Assembly (NCBI RefSeq): GCF_038066715.1 | Contig: NZ_JBBUKT010000002.1 | Location: 186,001 to 250,000 of the forward strand | DNA: 64,000 nt | Origin: Luteolibacter sp. Y139 | Lineage (GTDB): Bacteria; Verrucomicrobiota; Verrucomicrobiia; Verrucomicrobiales; Akkermansiaceae | Direction: 5' to 3' | Position numbers and translations under genes: made by a program | Shown: in pieces, positions 53,417-62,675 of the stretch | Position numbering within the stretch: the first letter of the stretch is position 1 | Layout of the letters: the number at the start of each line of letters is the position of its first letter | Notes under the pieces: generated by a model | Told to the model about the DNA's origin: nothing | What the model saw: the letters and a program-made list of their open reading frames with translations, nothing else | Database searches by the model: none

Positions 53417-55600
53417 CTACTGAAGACTGAAGCTCGAGGATCTCACTTGGGCGGAGCTGCTGCCGGTCATGAGGGTGAAGGTTCCCGGGTCCAGGCGGTA
53501 GGTTCCATTTGGCATCCAGTAGCCTAGGTCCTTTGAGGGGATCTCGAAGTCGACGGTGACGGTTTTGCCGGCGGGAACAGAGACGCGCTTGAAAGCTTTC
53601 AGTTCCTTGATGGGGCGGGTGACGAAGGCGACGTCATCCTGGATGTAGGCTTGAACGACTTCGTCGCCGTCGCGTTCGCCCTGGTTGGTGACCGAGACCT
53701 TGAAGCGAACGGTTCCATCATGAGGGATGGTACGCTTGTCTAACAGCGGGGGAGAGATTTGGAAACTCGTGTAGCTGAGGCCGTGGCCGAAGGGCCAGAG
53801 CGGGCTATTCTTGATGTCGGTGTATTTGGACGTCCACTTGTCGCCCTCGACGAGGGGACGGGAGGTCGGGGTGGAATTGTAGGTTAGCGGGATTTGTCCG
53901 ACGCTGCGGGGGAAGGTGACGGGGAGCTTGCCAGCCGGGTTCACGTCGCCAAAGAGGACATCGGCGATGCCGGGGCCGGCCATGGTGCCGCCGTGCCAGG
54001 CGAGCAGGATGGCGGGGCAGGTCTCTGCCAGCCAGCCGACGGTGAGCGGGCGGCCGGTCATGAGAACCACGGCGTAGGGCTTGCCGAGGGCGCTGACCTT
54101 TTGCACGAGATCGAGCTGCTGTTGGGGAAGATCGATCGAACTCCGCGAAGTTGCTTCGCCGGTCATGTCGCCGTTTTCACCGACGACGACGATGATGTAG
54201 TCGGCGTCCTTCGCTTCATCGACCCCGTCGGATGGCTTGCGGAAGCTGAAGCCGGAAGATGAGCCTGCAGGAGTGTAGATCACAGTGCCGTTGTTGCCGA
54301 GGCGCTGGCGGACGGCTTCGACGAGTGTGACCGAGTCTTCAGCGTGGCCATCGCCGGTCCAGCTTCCCATTTGACTGAGCTTGTCATTCGCGAGCGCGCC
54401 GAGGATGGCGATTTTCTTGGCGGCCGGTGGGATGGGAAGGGTCTGGTTGTTGTTCTTCAGGAGGACGCAGGACTTCGCCGCGGCTTCGCGCGCGAGCTTG
54501 AGGTGATCGGGGTGAAGGATGGCTTCCTTTTCACGGGCAGGGTCGCCGTAGGGCTTGTCGAAGAGGCCGAGCGAGAACTTCATGCGGAGCACGCGGCGGA
54601 CGGCATTGTCGACCAGCTTGAGGTCGTCGGCGTTGTCGATCAGGCCTTGAGCCTGCATCATGCAGCTGCCCCAGATTTCCACGTCGAGGCCCGAGCGGAG
54701 CGCGATCTGCCCAGCCTCATCCCAACTCGGGGCGACGCGGTGATTCACGAGCTGACCGATGGCGTCGTAGTCCGAGACGACGATGCCTTCGAAGCCCCAC
54801 TCCTTGCGCAGCACGTCCTGAAGCAGCCAGGGATTCGAAGTGGCCGGGACGCCATCGATGGCGCTGAAGGAGGGCATGATGGAACCAGCACCGGCCTTGA
54901 GGCCGGCGAGGAAGGGCGGGAAATGGGTTTCGCGAAGGGCTCTCAGCGAGACGTCGGCGAAGTTGTAGTCGCGACCGCCTTCGGCTTCACCGGAGCCGGC
55001 GAAGTGCTTCAGGCAGGCCATCATGCGGTCGGGGGCGGAGATGTCCTTTCCCTGGAAGCCGTGGACTCGTGCGGCGGTGAAGGCGGAACTCAGGACCGGG
55101 TCCTCGCCGGAGCCTTCGACGATGCGGCCCCAGCGGGGATCGCGGGCGATGTCCGCCACGGGGGCGAAGGTCCAGGAGACATTTGCGGCGCGGGATTCCT
55201 TGGCGGCTACGGCGGCGCAGCGTTCGGCCAGGTCAGGATCCCAGCTCGCTGCTTCGCCCAGTGGCACGGGAAAGATGGTGCGGTAGCCGTGGACGACGTC
55301 GAATGCGAAGACGAGGGGGATCTTGTGGCGGGTGGAGAGGGCGGCCCTTTGCATCTCGCTGGTCGGGCCGGTACCGCGGACATTGAAGGTGCCGCCCAGG
55401 ACGCCAGCTTGGGCGAGCGCCATGTGCTGGGGCTTCCAGCCGCCGCCAGCGTGGCCGTCGACGAGGCGGAGCTGGCCGAGTTTTTCCTCAAGCGTGAGCT
55501 TCGAGAGGATGGCTTCGATGCGTTGCCCGGTCTCGTCCGCGCGCGCCGTGTGAAAGGCGGTTAGGAGCAGCGACAGCGTGAGACAGAACGGACGGGTCAT
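53417..55600 (-). CDS. GH3 family beta-glucosidase
   Basis: A 727-residue protein. A signal peptide (MTRPFCLTLSLLLTAFHTARA) is followed by the GH3 barrel with FAFDVVHGYRTIFPVPLGEA, FAPVADIARDPRWGRI, CLKHFAGSGEAEGGRDYN, and the nucleophile Asp277 in GIVVSDYDAIG. The second alpha/beta domain runs from about 370 (SCVLLKNNNQTLPI), with NPAGKLPVTFPRSVGQIPLT, and a C-terminal FnIII-like domain (KFKVSVTNQGERDGDEVVQA). The layout matches BglX-type periplasmic enzymes. It releases terminal glucose or a related sugar from glycans. The start is the ATG at 55600, inside a palindrome. It faces the lectin array. Confidence 0.94.
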   Translation of the reverse strand: MTRPFCLTLSLLLTAFHTARADETGQRIEAILSKLTLEEKLGQLRLVDGHAGGGWKPQHMALAQAGVLGGTFNVRGTGPTSEMQRAALSTRHKIPLVFAFDVVHGYRTIFPVPLGEAASWDPDLAERCAAVAAKESRAANVSWTFAPVADIARDPRWGRIVEGSGEDPVLSSAFTAARVHGFQGKDISAPDRMMACLKHFAGSGEAEGGRDYNFADVSLRALRETHFPPFLAGLKAGAGSIMPSFSAIDGVPATSNPWLLQDVLRKEWGFEGIVVSDYDAIGQLVNHRVAPSWDEAGQIALRSGLDVEIWGSCMMQAQGLIDNADDLKLVDNAVRRVLRMKFSLGLFDKPYGDPAREKEAILHPDHLKLAREAAAKSCVLLKNNNQTLPIPPAAKKIAILGALANDKLSQMGSWTGDGHAEDSVTLVEAVRQRLGNNGTVIYTPAGSSSGFSFRKPSDGVDEAKDADYIIVVVGENGDMTGEATSRSSIDLPQQQLDLVQKVSALGKPYAVVLMTGRPLTVGWLAETCPAILLAWHGGTMAGPGIADVLFGDVNPAGKLPVTFPRSVGQIPLTYNSTPTSRPLVEGDKWTSKYTDIKNSPLWPFGHGLSYTSFQISPPLLDKRTIPHDGTVRFKVSVTNQGERDGDEVVQAYIQDDVAFVTRPIKELKAFKRVSVPAGKTVTVDFEIPSKDLGYWMPNGTYRLDPGTFTLMTGSSSAQVRSSSFSLQ

Positions 55601-55614
55601 GTCATCATGACATG
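55598..55614. promoter_or_regulatory. palindrome over the GH3 start codon
   Basis: CATGTCAT, one base, ATGACATG: a perfect 8+8 palindrome that includes the GH3 start codon. A dimeric repressor bound here would block initiation, or the RNA hairpin would hide the start. It is the only strong palindrome in the 68-base gap to the protease gene. Confidence 0.5.
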
Positions 55615-55668
55615 TGAGCCCGCGGCGGGTGTCAATGTCCCTCGGGTTTACCCGTGTGTCACATTTTG

Positions 55669-58600
55669 TCAGTCGAAACGCAGCCGCAGGAACAGGCGGT
55701 CGCCCAAGGCTGGGCGGGCCACCCGGGCGCGGAGGGTTTCCTGCGTTTCCGTTTCGCCGATGACTTCAAGCGGGACATCGGTCCAAGGCCCGAACTGGTC
55801 GCCGGACTCGGCGTGATAGCTGACGTCATTGCGTCCCTTCGGGCGGGTGAAGGTGATGGTGAGGTGAGTGGCGTCCAGCGAGAAGGCGGGAGGGGCGGTG
55901 AAGCTGTTAGGATCGGTGCCGAGGGCGTATTCGGCGAGGTTGTCGAGGCCGTCGTGGTCGGCGTCGTCTTCTGGATCGGTCTCACCGGCGAGGATTTGGG
56001 CGGCGGTGAACTGCTGCGTTTTCCACAGCGAGTAGATCATGCCATTGATCGCGAGGGTGCCGTTGGCAGTGCCTTGATAGTTCGTGTCGTTCACGGTGGC
56101 CACGACGGCGTAGCTGCCGATGGCGGAGGGCGCGGTGGCAGATCCATCGTAGGTGAAGGTCGCCGTAAGGCCTGCGGGGCTGGTGGTGGCGGTCGCTGCT
56201 TTCGGGGTGCCATCGTAATCGTGGGACAGGTCGCCGAGGGTGACGGTGGCGGTGGCCTTGCCAATGATGAGGGTGTCGCTCGCGTTGCCCTGATAGTTCG
56301 TGTCGCTGATGCTTGCGGCGACGGCGTAGCTGCCGGCGTTTGAAGGAGCACCCGGAGAGCCATCGTAGGTGAACGAGACCGAGAGGCCGAGTGGCGAGGT
56401 GGTGGCGGTGGCACTCTTTGGAGAGCCGTTGTAGGTGGGTGTAAGGCTGCCGAGTGTGACGGTGGCGGTCGCTTTGCCGATGACGAGGGTGCCATTCGCG
56501 GTGCCCTGGTAGTTCGTATCGTTGATGCTCGCGGCGACCGCGTAGCTACCGGCGTTCGATGGAACAATCGGAGAGCTATCGTAGGTGAACGAGACCGTGA
56601 GTCCGGCTGGCGTGGTGGTGGCGGAGGCACTCTTAGGAGAGCCGTTGTAGGTGGTCGTCAGGCTGCCGAGGGTGATGGTGGCGGTAGCCTTGGCGATGAT
56701 GAGGGTGCCGGTGGCGCTACCTTGGTAATTGGGATTGGTGATGGTGGCTTCGACGGCGTAGCTGCCGGCATTTGTCGGGACGGTGGAGGAGCCATTGTAG
56801 GTCACTGAGACGGCAAGGCCCGGTGGTGAGGTCGTGACGCTGGCTGCCTTTGGCGTGCCATCGTAGGTCGGTGTGAGATTGCCGAGGGTGACGGTGGCGG
56901 TGGTCGGATTGACCGTCACGCTGGCGGTATTCGAGATGCTGCCGGAGGTGGCGGTGACGACATAGGGGCCCCCGGCGGTGGTGGCGCTGAAGAGACCGGA
57001 GCCATTGATGGTGCCTCCGCCGCTGACGGACCACGTGAAAGATGGCGGCTGAGTCGCCATGGCGGTGCCGAATTGATCGAGCAAGGAGGCTCCGAAGGCC
57101 TGGGTGCCACCGACGGCCAGGCTTGCTGTGGCGGGAGAGACGGCGATAGACGATGCGGTCTGAACCACGCGGACGTGGACGGAACTGCTGGTGGTGAGGC
57201 CTTGGGCATCTTGAACGGCGACGGTCACGAGGTAGTCGCCGGTCGCATCGAAGTTCGCGAGGGTGGTCTTTGCCGCGTTGGTGCCGTTGGTTTGGAAGAA
57301 GACCGAGACTGGACCGGTGCTGCTCCAGGTGTAGTGGAGCGCGGGTTCGCCTCCATCGTCGCTGGCGGCCACGGTGAAGGTGGTGCCGGTGCCGCGAAGG
57401 ATCTGATAGACGGTGGTGTCAGGGTCGGTGACGGCTTCGATAGACGAGCTGCTGGCTGCGGTGGTGATGGCCGGTGCCTGGTTCGTGATATTGCCGCCGC
57501 CGATCAGCGAGATGGTATCGACATACCAGCCCGGGCTGGAGGTGCCGGTGTCGGTGGCGAGCCGCCAACGAAGGCGCAGGCTCTTGCCGGCGAACTTCGC
57601 GTTGTCGGTGAAATTGACGAGCGTGTTGACGAAGCTGCCGCTGTTGCCGGACCACGCGCTGGTTCCTTCGAACTCGCTGCGGTCGCTCGGTTTGCCAGTG
57701 CCGCCGATGGTGCTGTTGTAGCCATTGCTGGCGAAGCTGAGGCCGGAGCTGGCGGAGGTGACTTCAAACCAGGTGCCTCCGTTGATCGAGAATTCCAGTT
57801 TTCCGCCATCGCGTGCCGACTGGAGGTTGTAACTGTGCCAGAAGCCCAGCTGCATGTTGCTGGCATTGGCTGGGATGGAGATGGACGGGGAGGTGAGGGC
57901 GACGGTGGACTTCGTTGAAGGGGCGGGGGCAAAATACGAGGTTGTCGGGGAATGGCTGTTAGAGGTGACGAGCGACCATGCATTGCTGCCGGTGGTCGCT
58001 TGTGAGGTCCAGCCGGTGACGGTGCCGTCGAAGCTTTCGGCAAACAGGGCGCCGACGACGGCGAAGCCATTCGAGAGCGTGGCGGTTTCAAGATCGGGAT
58101 TGGTCGCCACTACATTCCATGTGCCCGGTGCGGCACCGGTGAGGTTTACCTGGCAGCGCAGTGATTCGCCGATCAGCTGCTCGCCGGTGGCCTGGATGTC
58201 GGTCTGGCCGGAGCGGGTCAGCTTGATCGCGGTGCCCGCTTCGAAGCCGGTGCCTGTTAGATCCATGGTGATGGTTCCGGGCAAGGCACTCGCCGGTGTG
58301 ACGGTGGCGATGGAAAGTGGCGGTGGTGGCGGGACCACTGCGGCCGCGCCATTCAGTAACAGCGAGTAGTTCTGGTTGCCATTGGTCAGCGTGCCGGAGA
58401 ACGAGACCACGGCTTGCCAAGTGCCGGCGGCGCCGGGCGAGGGGATGAGGACTTGCTCGACGTTGTCGGTGTTGTTGATGCCGGTGGTCGCGGCGGAATC
58501 CATCGACGCTTGAGTCCATGTGCCGACGAAGGGCATGACCCAGGGGAAGAACTCCGAACCGGTCGGCGAGACCAGCTTGAGGTTCAGGTTATTGACCAGC

Positions 58601-60141
58601 CGCGGGCTGCGGAGGTCGGAGGTGGTGGTCGCGGTGCCGGCGGGATCGGTCCAGCAGAGGGTGGCGCGGATGGGCGAGGTGCCGTCCCAGACGAAGGACT
58701 GGGTGCGGACGACGGTGCTGGTGGTGACCTGGTTTTCCGTGACGCGATGCTTTTCGGGGAAGCTGGAATGGTCAGTGAGAAGGTCCGCGGCGGCCTTCAC
58801 GTTCAGGAGGCCCCAGCCGTATTTGTAGTCGGGGCCGGGATTGCCTCGATCATCGGCGGTGTGGATCAAGAGGCCTTTCAGGGTGCTGGCGCGCATCGCT
58901 CCGCCGGGGAAGAGATTGCCGTAGAGTTGGATCAGCAAGGCGGCGGAACCGGTTGCGTTCGGGGTGGCCATGCTGGTGCCACTATAAGTGCCGTAGCTCG
59001 TGTTGCTGGCATTCAGGCATGAGTAGAGGGCTTCACCATTGGCGACCACGTCCGGCTTGATGCGGCCGTCGTCGGTGGGACCGAAGGAGCTGAACGAGCT
59101 TGGCGTCGCCTTCGAGACATCGCGGACGCCGCCGGTCACGGCATCAAGGGTCGATCCGACGGTGAGGATGTTCTTTGCCAGGGCATCGAAGGAAATGCAC
59201 TCGAAGCCGCCGCGATACTGGCCGTCACCGCTTGGGTGCAGGGCGGGATCGAACGAGACCACCGAGCCGCCGCCGGGAGAGAGGGTCACCCGATCTCCGG
59301 TGACGGGGTTGTCTTCGCGCTCATTGCCCGCGGCACGGAACTCCAGGTAGTAGGGGGCGTTGAACGACAGCGCATCCTGATCGCGCGCATAGGTATTGTA
59401 GCGGCCGAAGTCCTGCTCGAAGCCGGTGGCGGTGGTGCCATCACCCCACCACTCCCAATCCTGGTTGGCTGCGCCCACCCAATTCCAGCCGCTGATGTAG
59501 CCGTAGCTGTGGTTGGAGAGATAGATGCGGGTGGCCTGCTGGCCTGGGGCGGTGGCGCCGCGGGCGGTCATTTCGGTGACGTCGCTGTTCCAGTCGTAGC
59601 TGTCGATGGTCGCCTGCGGGGCCATGCCCTTGGCATTTGCCACGACGCCGGCGGCGGCCAGGGTGCCGCCGACGTGGGTCGCGTGGTCGATGGATCCCGC
59701 GCCGTCCTTCACGATCACCCGGCCGCCGAATTCCTGGTGGGTGCTGCGTGCCGAGCCGCCGTCCCAGAGGCCGATGGTGATGCCGCTTCCCTGGACCGCG
59801 TAGGTGTCCCGCACCAGATTCGCGCCGGTGGAGATCGCGGCGTTGACGTTCTGGGTGGTGAAATAGACCGGCTTTTCGCCATCGAAGTCGGCGAGCTCCT
59901 CGATGGTCCCGTTCCGGCGTGTGACGCGGAGGGGCAGGCCCCGCTGCTGGGCCTTTGCCTGGGCGGCTTGGCGGCGCTGGCCGTCCGCGACTTTCAGGCG
60001 GTCCACAATGCGCTGGCGGGAGGCCGGGTCATTGAGGCTGGCGCCGGGTTCAGCGAGGAGATCGGCCAGACGTTCTTGGGAAGCCGCGGGAAGGGTGGCA
60101 GCCAGAAGCACCGCCAAGGGGAGGATGCGGGTGAGGTTCAT
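55669..60141 (-). CDS. secreted S8 subtilisin-like protease with repeat tail
   Basis: This 1490-residue protein has a signal peptide (MNLTRILPLAVLLAATLPAA). A subtilisin domain covers about 110-470, with the triad Asp127 (GLWDGG), His153 (DHATHVGG) and Ser390 (GTSMATP), and oxyanion Asn273 (AAGN). A P-domain-like module follows (WVMPFVGTWTQASMDSA), then an immunoglobulin-like region. A MAM- or jelly-roll-like domain covers about 730-900. Four tandem repeats of 72 residues (TATVTLGSLTPTYNGSPKSA, then GSYAVAASI.DTNYQG) cover about 1080-1367. The C-terminal module has DADHDGLDNLAEYALGTDP and ends FLRLRFD. It is an extracellular protease of unknown target. The catalytic residues are all present. 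Confidence 0.9.
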   Translation of the reverse strand: MNLTRILPLAVLLAATLPAASQERLADLLAEPGASLNDPASRQRIVDRLKVADGQRRQAAQAKAQQRGLPLRVTRRNGTIEELADFDGEKPVYFTTQNVNAAISTGANLVRDTYAVQGSGITIGLWDGGSARSTHQEFGGRVIVKDGAGSIDHATHVGGTLAAAGVVANAKGMAPQATIDSYDWNSDVTEMTARGATAPGQQATRIYLSNHSYGYISGWNWVGAANQDWEWWGDGTTATGFEQDFGRYNTYARDQDALSFNAPYYLEFRAAGNEREDNPVTGDRVTLSPGGGSVVSFDPALHPSGDGQYRGGFECISFDALAKNILTVGSTLDAVTGGVRDVSKATPSSFSSFGPTDDGRIKPDVVANGEALYSCLNASNTSYGTYSGTSMATPNATGSAALLIQLYGNLFPGGAMRASTLKGLLIHTADDRGNPGPDYKYGWGLLNVKAAADLLTDHSSFPEKHRVTENQVTTSTVVRTQSFVWDGTSPIRATLCWTDPAGTATTTSDLRSPRLVNNLNLKLVSPTGSEFFPWVMPFVGTWTQASMDSAATTGINNTDNVEQVLIPSPGAAGTWQAVVSFSGTLTNGNQNYSLLLNGAAAVVPPPPPLSIATVTPASALPGTITMDLTGTGFEAGTAIKLTRSGQTDIQATGEQLIGESLRCQVNLTGAAPGTWNVVATNPDLETATLSNGFAVVGALFAESFDGTVTGWTSQATTGSNAWSLVTSNSHSPTTSYFAPAPSTKSTVALTSPSISIPANASNMQLGFWHSYNLQSARDGGKLEFSINGGTWFEVTSASSGLSFASNGYNSTIGGTGKPSDRSEFEGTSAWSGNSGSFVNTLVNFTDNAKFAGKSLRLRWRLATDTGTSSPGWYVDTISLIGGGNITNQAPAITTAASSSSIEAVTDPDTTVYQILRGTGTTFTVAASDDGGEPALHYTWSSTGPVSVFFQTNGTNAAKTTLANFDATGDYLVTVAVQDAQGLTTSSSVHVRVVQTASSIAVSPATASLAVGGTQAFGASLLDQFGTAMATQPPSFTWSVSGGGTINGSGLFSATTAGGPYVVTATSGSISNTASVTVNPTTATVTLGNLTPTYDGTPKAASVTTSPPGLAVSVTYNGSSTVPTNAGSYAVEATITNPNYQGSATGTLIIAKATATITLGSLTTTYNGSPKSASATTTPAGLTVSFTYDSSPIVPSNAGSYAVAASINDTNYQGTANGTLVIGKATATVTLGSLTPTYNGSPKSATATTSPLGLSVSFTYDGSPGAPSNAGSYAVAASISDTNYQGNASDTLIIGKATATVTLGDLSHDYDGTPKAATATTSPAGLTATFTYDGSATAPSAIGSYAVVATVNDTNYQGTANGTLAINGMIYSLWKTQQFTAAQILAGETDPEDDADHDGLDNLAEYALGTDPNSFTAPPAFSLDATHLTITFTRPKGRNDVSYHAESGDQFGPWTDVPLEVIGETETQETLRARVARPALGDRLFLRLRFD
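56040..56905 (-). repeat. four tandem 216-bp coding repeats in the protease gene
   Basis: Four units of 72 codons encode MBG-like beta domains inside the protease. Each unit starts ATVTLG and closes NYQG. They are similar at the DNA level and may allow changes in copy number. They are coding repeats and not a CRISPR. Confidence 0.8.
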
Positions 60142-60241
60142 CCGGAGGAGAGCATTGGAAATTTCATTTCAAAGGTCAATCCACCGCTAATGAGGCGACT
60201 CGGGACTTGGCAGCCCGGCAATCCCGCGTACCGATCAGCCC

Positions 60242-60931
60242 GTGGGTGCCGGAACCATTCAAGACCCGTCGTATGTCCGCGAGGCCTTCGCGCGCATCGC
60301 CGACCGCTATGTGACGACGAATCACGTGCTCAGCCTAGGCACGGATATCCTGTGGCGGCGGAAGGTGGCGCGGATCGTGCGTTCATGGCAGCCGCGGCGG
60401 GTGCTCGATGTGGCGACCGGCACCGGGGATCTGGCGCTTGAGATGCAGGATGCTTGTCCGGACGTGGAGGTGACCGGTAGTGACTTTTGCGCGGAGATGC
60501 TAGCGCATGCGAGCCGGCGGGGACTGGCGCGGACGCTGGTGGCGGATGCGCTGGCGCTGCCGTTTCGGGATGGGGAGTTTGATGTGGTGACGGTGGCCTT
60601 CGGGCTGCGGAACATGGCCGACTATGCTGCGGCGATTCGTGAGATGCGGCGGGTGCTGCGGCCGGGTGGGCATCTTGTGGTGCTCGATTTCTCTTTGCCG
60701 GAAGGTGTGATGAGGAAGCCCTATCGCTGGTATCTGCACAATGTCCTGCCGAAGATGGCGGGCTACCTGACGGGGCAGAAGGATGCGTATGAATACCTCG
60801 GTGGCTCGATTGAGGAGTTCCCGATGGGGAAGGAGATGTGCGGGCTGATTGATGCGCAGGGTTTCCGAGGGGCGGATGCGCGGCCGCTGTGCTGTGGGGT
60901 GGCCTCGATCTATACGGCGGAGGCGGTTTGA
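60242..60931 (+). CDS. ubiE: demethylmenaquinone / ubiquinone methyltransferase
   Basis: This 229-residue SAM-dependent enzyme performs the C-methylation in menaquinone (MenG) or ubiquinone (UbiE) synthesis. Family stretches are FARIADRYVTTNHVLSLGTD, WRRKVARIV, VLDVATGTGDLALEMQ, FDVVTVAFGLRNMADYAAAI, and VLDFSLPEGVMRKPYRWYLH. The start is a GTG at 60242, as expected for the MGAGTIQDPSYVREAFA N terminus. Verrucomicrobiota use menaquinone, so the menG role is more likely. It is divergent from the protease gene. Confidence 0.95.
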   Translation: MGAGTIQDPSYVREAFARIADRYVTTNHVLSLGTDILWRRKVARIVRSWQPRRVLDVATGTGDLALEMQDACPDVEVTGSDFCAEMLAHASRRGLARTLVADALALPFRDGEFDVVTVAFGLRNMADYAAAIREMRRVLRPGGHLVVLDFSLPEGVMRKPYRWYLHNVLPKMAGYLTGQKDAYEYLGGSIEEFPMGKEMCGLIDAQGFRGADARPLCCGVASIYTAEAV

Positions 60932-61006
60932 AGTGCGTTCGCATACCTATTCCCCATCCCGATAATACCGTGGCAAACCTGAACAAATTCGCTTAGCCTC
61001 TGAGGG

Positions 61007-61498
61007 ATGAAACCTGAAACCAAAGTTGTCGCCATCATCTTTGGATACTGCGCCATCCTGTGGGTGACAAACTGGTCGCTCAGCCATGAGTATGCGCGGG
61101 AGGTGGGACATACTGCGTCGTCCCTCGATCTGAGAGGACTGGGCGCTTTATTCGGGTTTGTTTCCTCGATTGTTCTCGCCCGTCGAATCTGGCAGGTTTG
61201 GCGTGTTATCCTCGATGCGCGGGTCAGGGTACCGAAGTCGGCGCGATTGTGGGGGGACTGGGGTTACCTGTGGCTGCTCCTTCCTCTCCTCATCCATACG
61301 GACTTTCATTCGAATGGATCGGCGGAGGACGGCGCGGACGTTCACACCGTCTTCGAGTATGGAAGTTCGGCGGCTTCGTTTCTTCTCTCCGGCCTCGCGA
61401 TCATGCTGTTCCAGCTTTTGGTCAGACTGGAGGCGTTCAATCCGGAGAACAGGAACGCAGAGCAAGCCGAGACAGGTCATCGCCTGCCGGTCACCTAA
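61007..61498 (+). CDS. small integral membrane protein, unknown
   Basis: This 163-residue protein has three or four hydrophobic helices: VVAIIFGYCAILWVTNW, LGALFGFVSSIVLARRIWQV, GYLWLLLPLLIH and AASFLLSGLAIMLFQLLV. A GAGGG stretch before the ATG at 61007 resembles a ribosome-binding site. I do not recognise the family. It is less GC-rich at its 5' side than its neighbours and is convergent with aroB, with 26 bases between stops. Confidence 0.6.
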   Translation: MKPETKVVAIIFGYCAILWVTNWSLSHEYAREVGHTASSLDLRGLGALFGFVSSIVLARRIWQVWRVILDARVRVPKSARLWGDWGYLWLLLPLLIHTDFHSNGSAEDGADVHTVFEYGSSAASFLLSGLAIMLFQLLVRLEAFNPENRNAEQAETGHRLPVT

Positions 61499-61524
61499 GG
61501 CCGATGCTGGCTCAAGCGGCCACG

Positions 61525-62607
61525 CTATGCTTGACGCAGATGCGCTACTGCTTCCGCGAGATCTGCGGGCGTGACTTGATCGCTGAGGTAGGCGTCGCCG
61601 GGGGCGCGGAGGAGGACGAAGCGGATCTTGCCGGCTTCGAACTTCTTGTCGCGGCTGAGTTTCTCTAACACTCGCTCGGTGGAGATGGCGTGATCGAGGA
61701 CGAGAGGGAGTTGGAACTTCTCTAACAGGGCGAGGATTTCCTGTGAGGCGGCGGGGGCAAGGCCGGCGTGTTTTTCGGAGAGGTGGAGGGCGGCGCGGAG
61801 GCCGAGGGAGATGGCTTCGCCATGGAGCATGTCGCCGTAGGGGACGGCGGCTTCGATGCCGTGGCCGATGGTGTGGCCGAGATTGAGCAAGGCGCGGAGG
61901 CCCTTGGTCTCGTGTTCGTCGGCTTCGACGATGCGGGCCTTGATGGCGATGTTCCGGGAGATGAGGTCGGCAGGGACTTCACGGGTGGCGGGATCGAGTG
62001 CGGCGATCTCGGCGAGCATGGCACCGTCGCGGATGGCGGCGTGCTTGATGACTTCGGCGAAGCCCTCGCGGTATTCGCGGCCGGGCAGGGTGGCGAGCAC
62101 GGCGGGATCGACGATGACGAGCCGCGGCTGGTGGAAGGCACCGAGGAGGTTCTTGCCCTCCGGCAGGTTCACACCGGTCTTGCCGCCGACGGAGGAGTCG
62201 ACCTGGGCGACGATGGTGGTGGGGATTTGGACGAAGGGAATGCCGCGGTAGAAGATGGCGGCAACGAAGCCGGCGAGGTCGCCGACGACTCCACCGCCGA
62301 GGGCGATGACGAAGGAACGGCGGTCGTGGCCGGCGGCGGCGAGGGAGGAGCAGAGGACCTCGGCCTGGGCCATCGACTTCGAGGCTTCGCCGGCGGGGAG
62401 AGTGTGGAGGGTGGGGGCGAAGCCTCCGGCGATGAGTGCCTCGGTGAGGGCGGCGGCGTGGAAGTGGCCGACCGTTTCATCGGTGATGATGGCGGCTTTT
62501 CCGGAGAGGCCGGCGGAGCGGAGGGCATCGCCCGCGCGGGCGAGCAGGCCATTTTCCACGCGGACTTCGTAAGACCGCTCTCCCAGATCGACATACACGC
62601 TCGGCAT
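61525..62607 (-). CDS. aroB: 3-dehydroquinate synthase
   Basis: This 360-residue enzyme makes 3-dehydroquinate from DAHP, the second step of the shikimate pathway. It binds NAD and a divalent metal. Family stretches are ALGGGVVGDLAGFVAAIFYR, VQIPTTIVAQVDSSVGGKTG, NLPEGKNLLGAFHQP, EVIKHAAIRDG, and NLGHTIGHGIEA with metal-ligand His residues. The ATG at 62607 gives MPSVYVDLGERSYEV; one more ATG lies four codons upstream. No other aro gene is adjacent, though trpF is elsewhere in the window. Confidence 0.96.
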   Translation of the reverse strand: MPSVYVDLGERSYEVRVENGLLARAGDALRSAGLSGKAAIITDETVGHFHAAALTEALIAGGFAPTLHTLPAGEASKSMAQAEVLCSSLAAAGHDRRSFVIALGGGVVGDLAGFVAAIFYRGIPFVQIPTTIVAQVDSSVGGKTGVNLPEGKNLLGAFHQPRLVIVDPAVLATLPGREYREGFAEVIKHAAIRDGAMLAEIAALDPATREVPADLISRNIAIKARIVEADEHETKGLRALLNLGHTIGHGIEAAVPYGDMLHGEAISLGLRAALHLSEKHAGLAPAASQEILALLEKFQLPLVLDHAISTERVLEKLSRDKKFEAGKIRFVLLRAPGDAYLSDQVTPADLAEAVAHLRQA

Positions 62608-62675
62608 GCGGCGGAGCATGGGAGGCGGGGGGAGAGGGAGGCAAGCCCGGTAGGTAGCGGATGTAGTCAGTATGA

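Noticed and set aside
54344-55564. 406-codon open frame on the plus strand within the GH3 gene
   Set aside because: Shadow of a well-conserved glycosidase; the composition is Gly/Asp/Glu-rich as expected for an antisense frame.
56040-56905. Regularly spaced repeats that could suggest a CRISPR array
   Set aside because: The 216-base units are coding and keep frame as beta domains of the protease; there are no short repeats with unique spacers.
59236-60441. 401-codon plus-strand frame that reaches into ubiE
   Set aside because: It overlaps the S8 catalytic domain on the other strand and the start of ubiE; no domain is visible.
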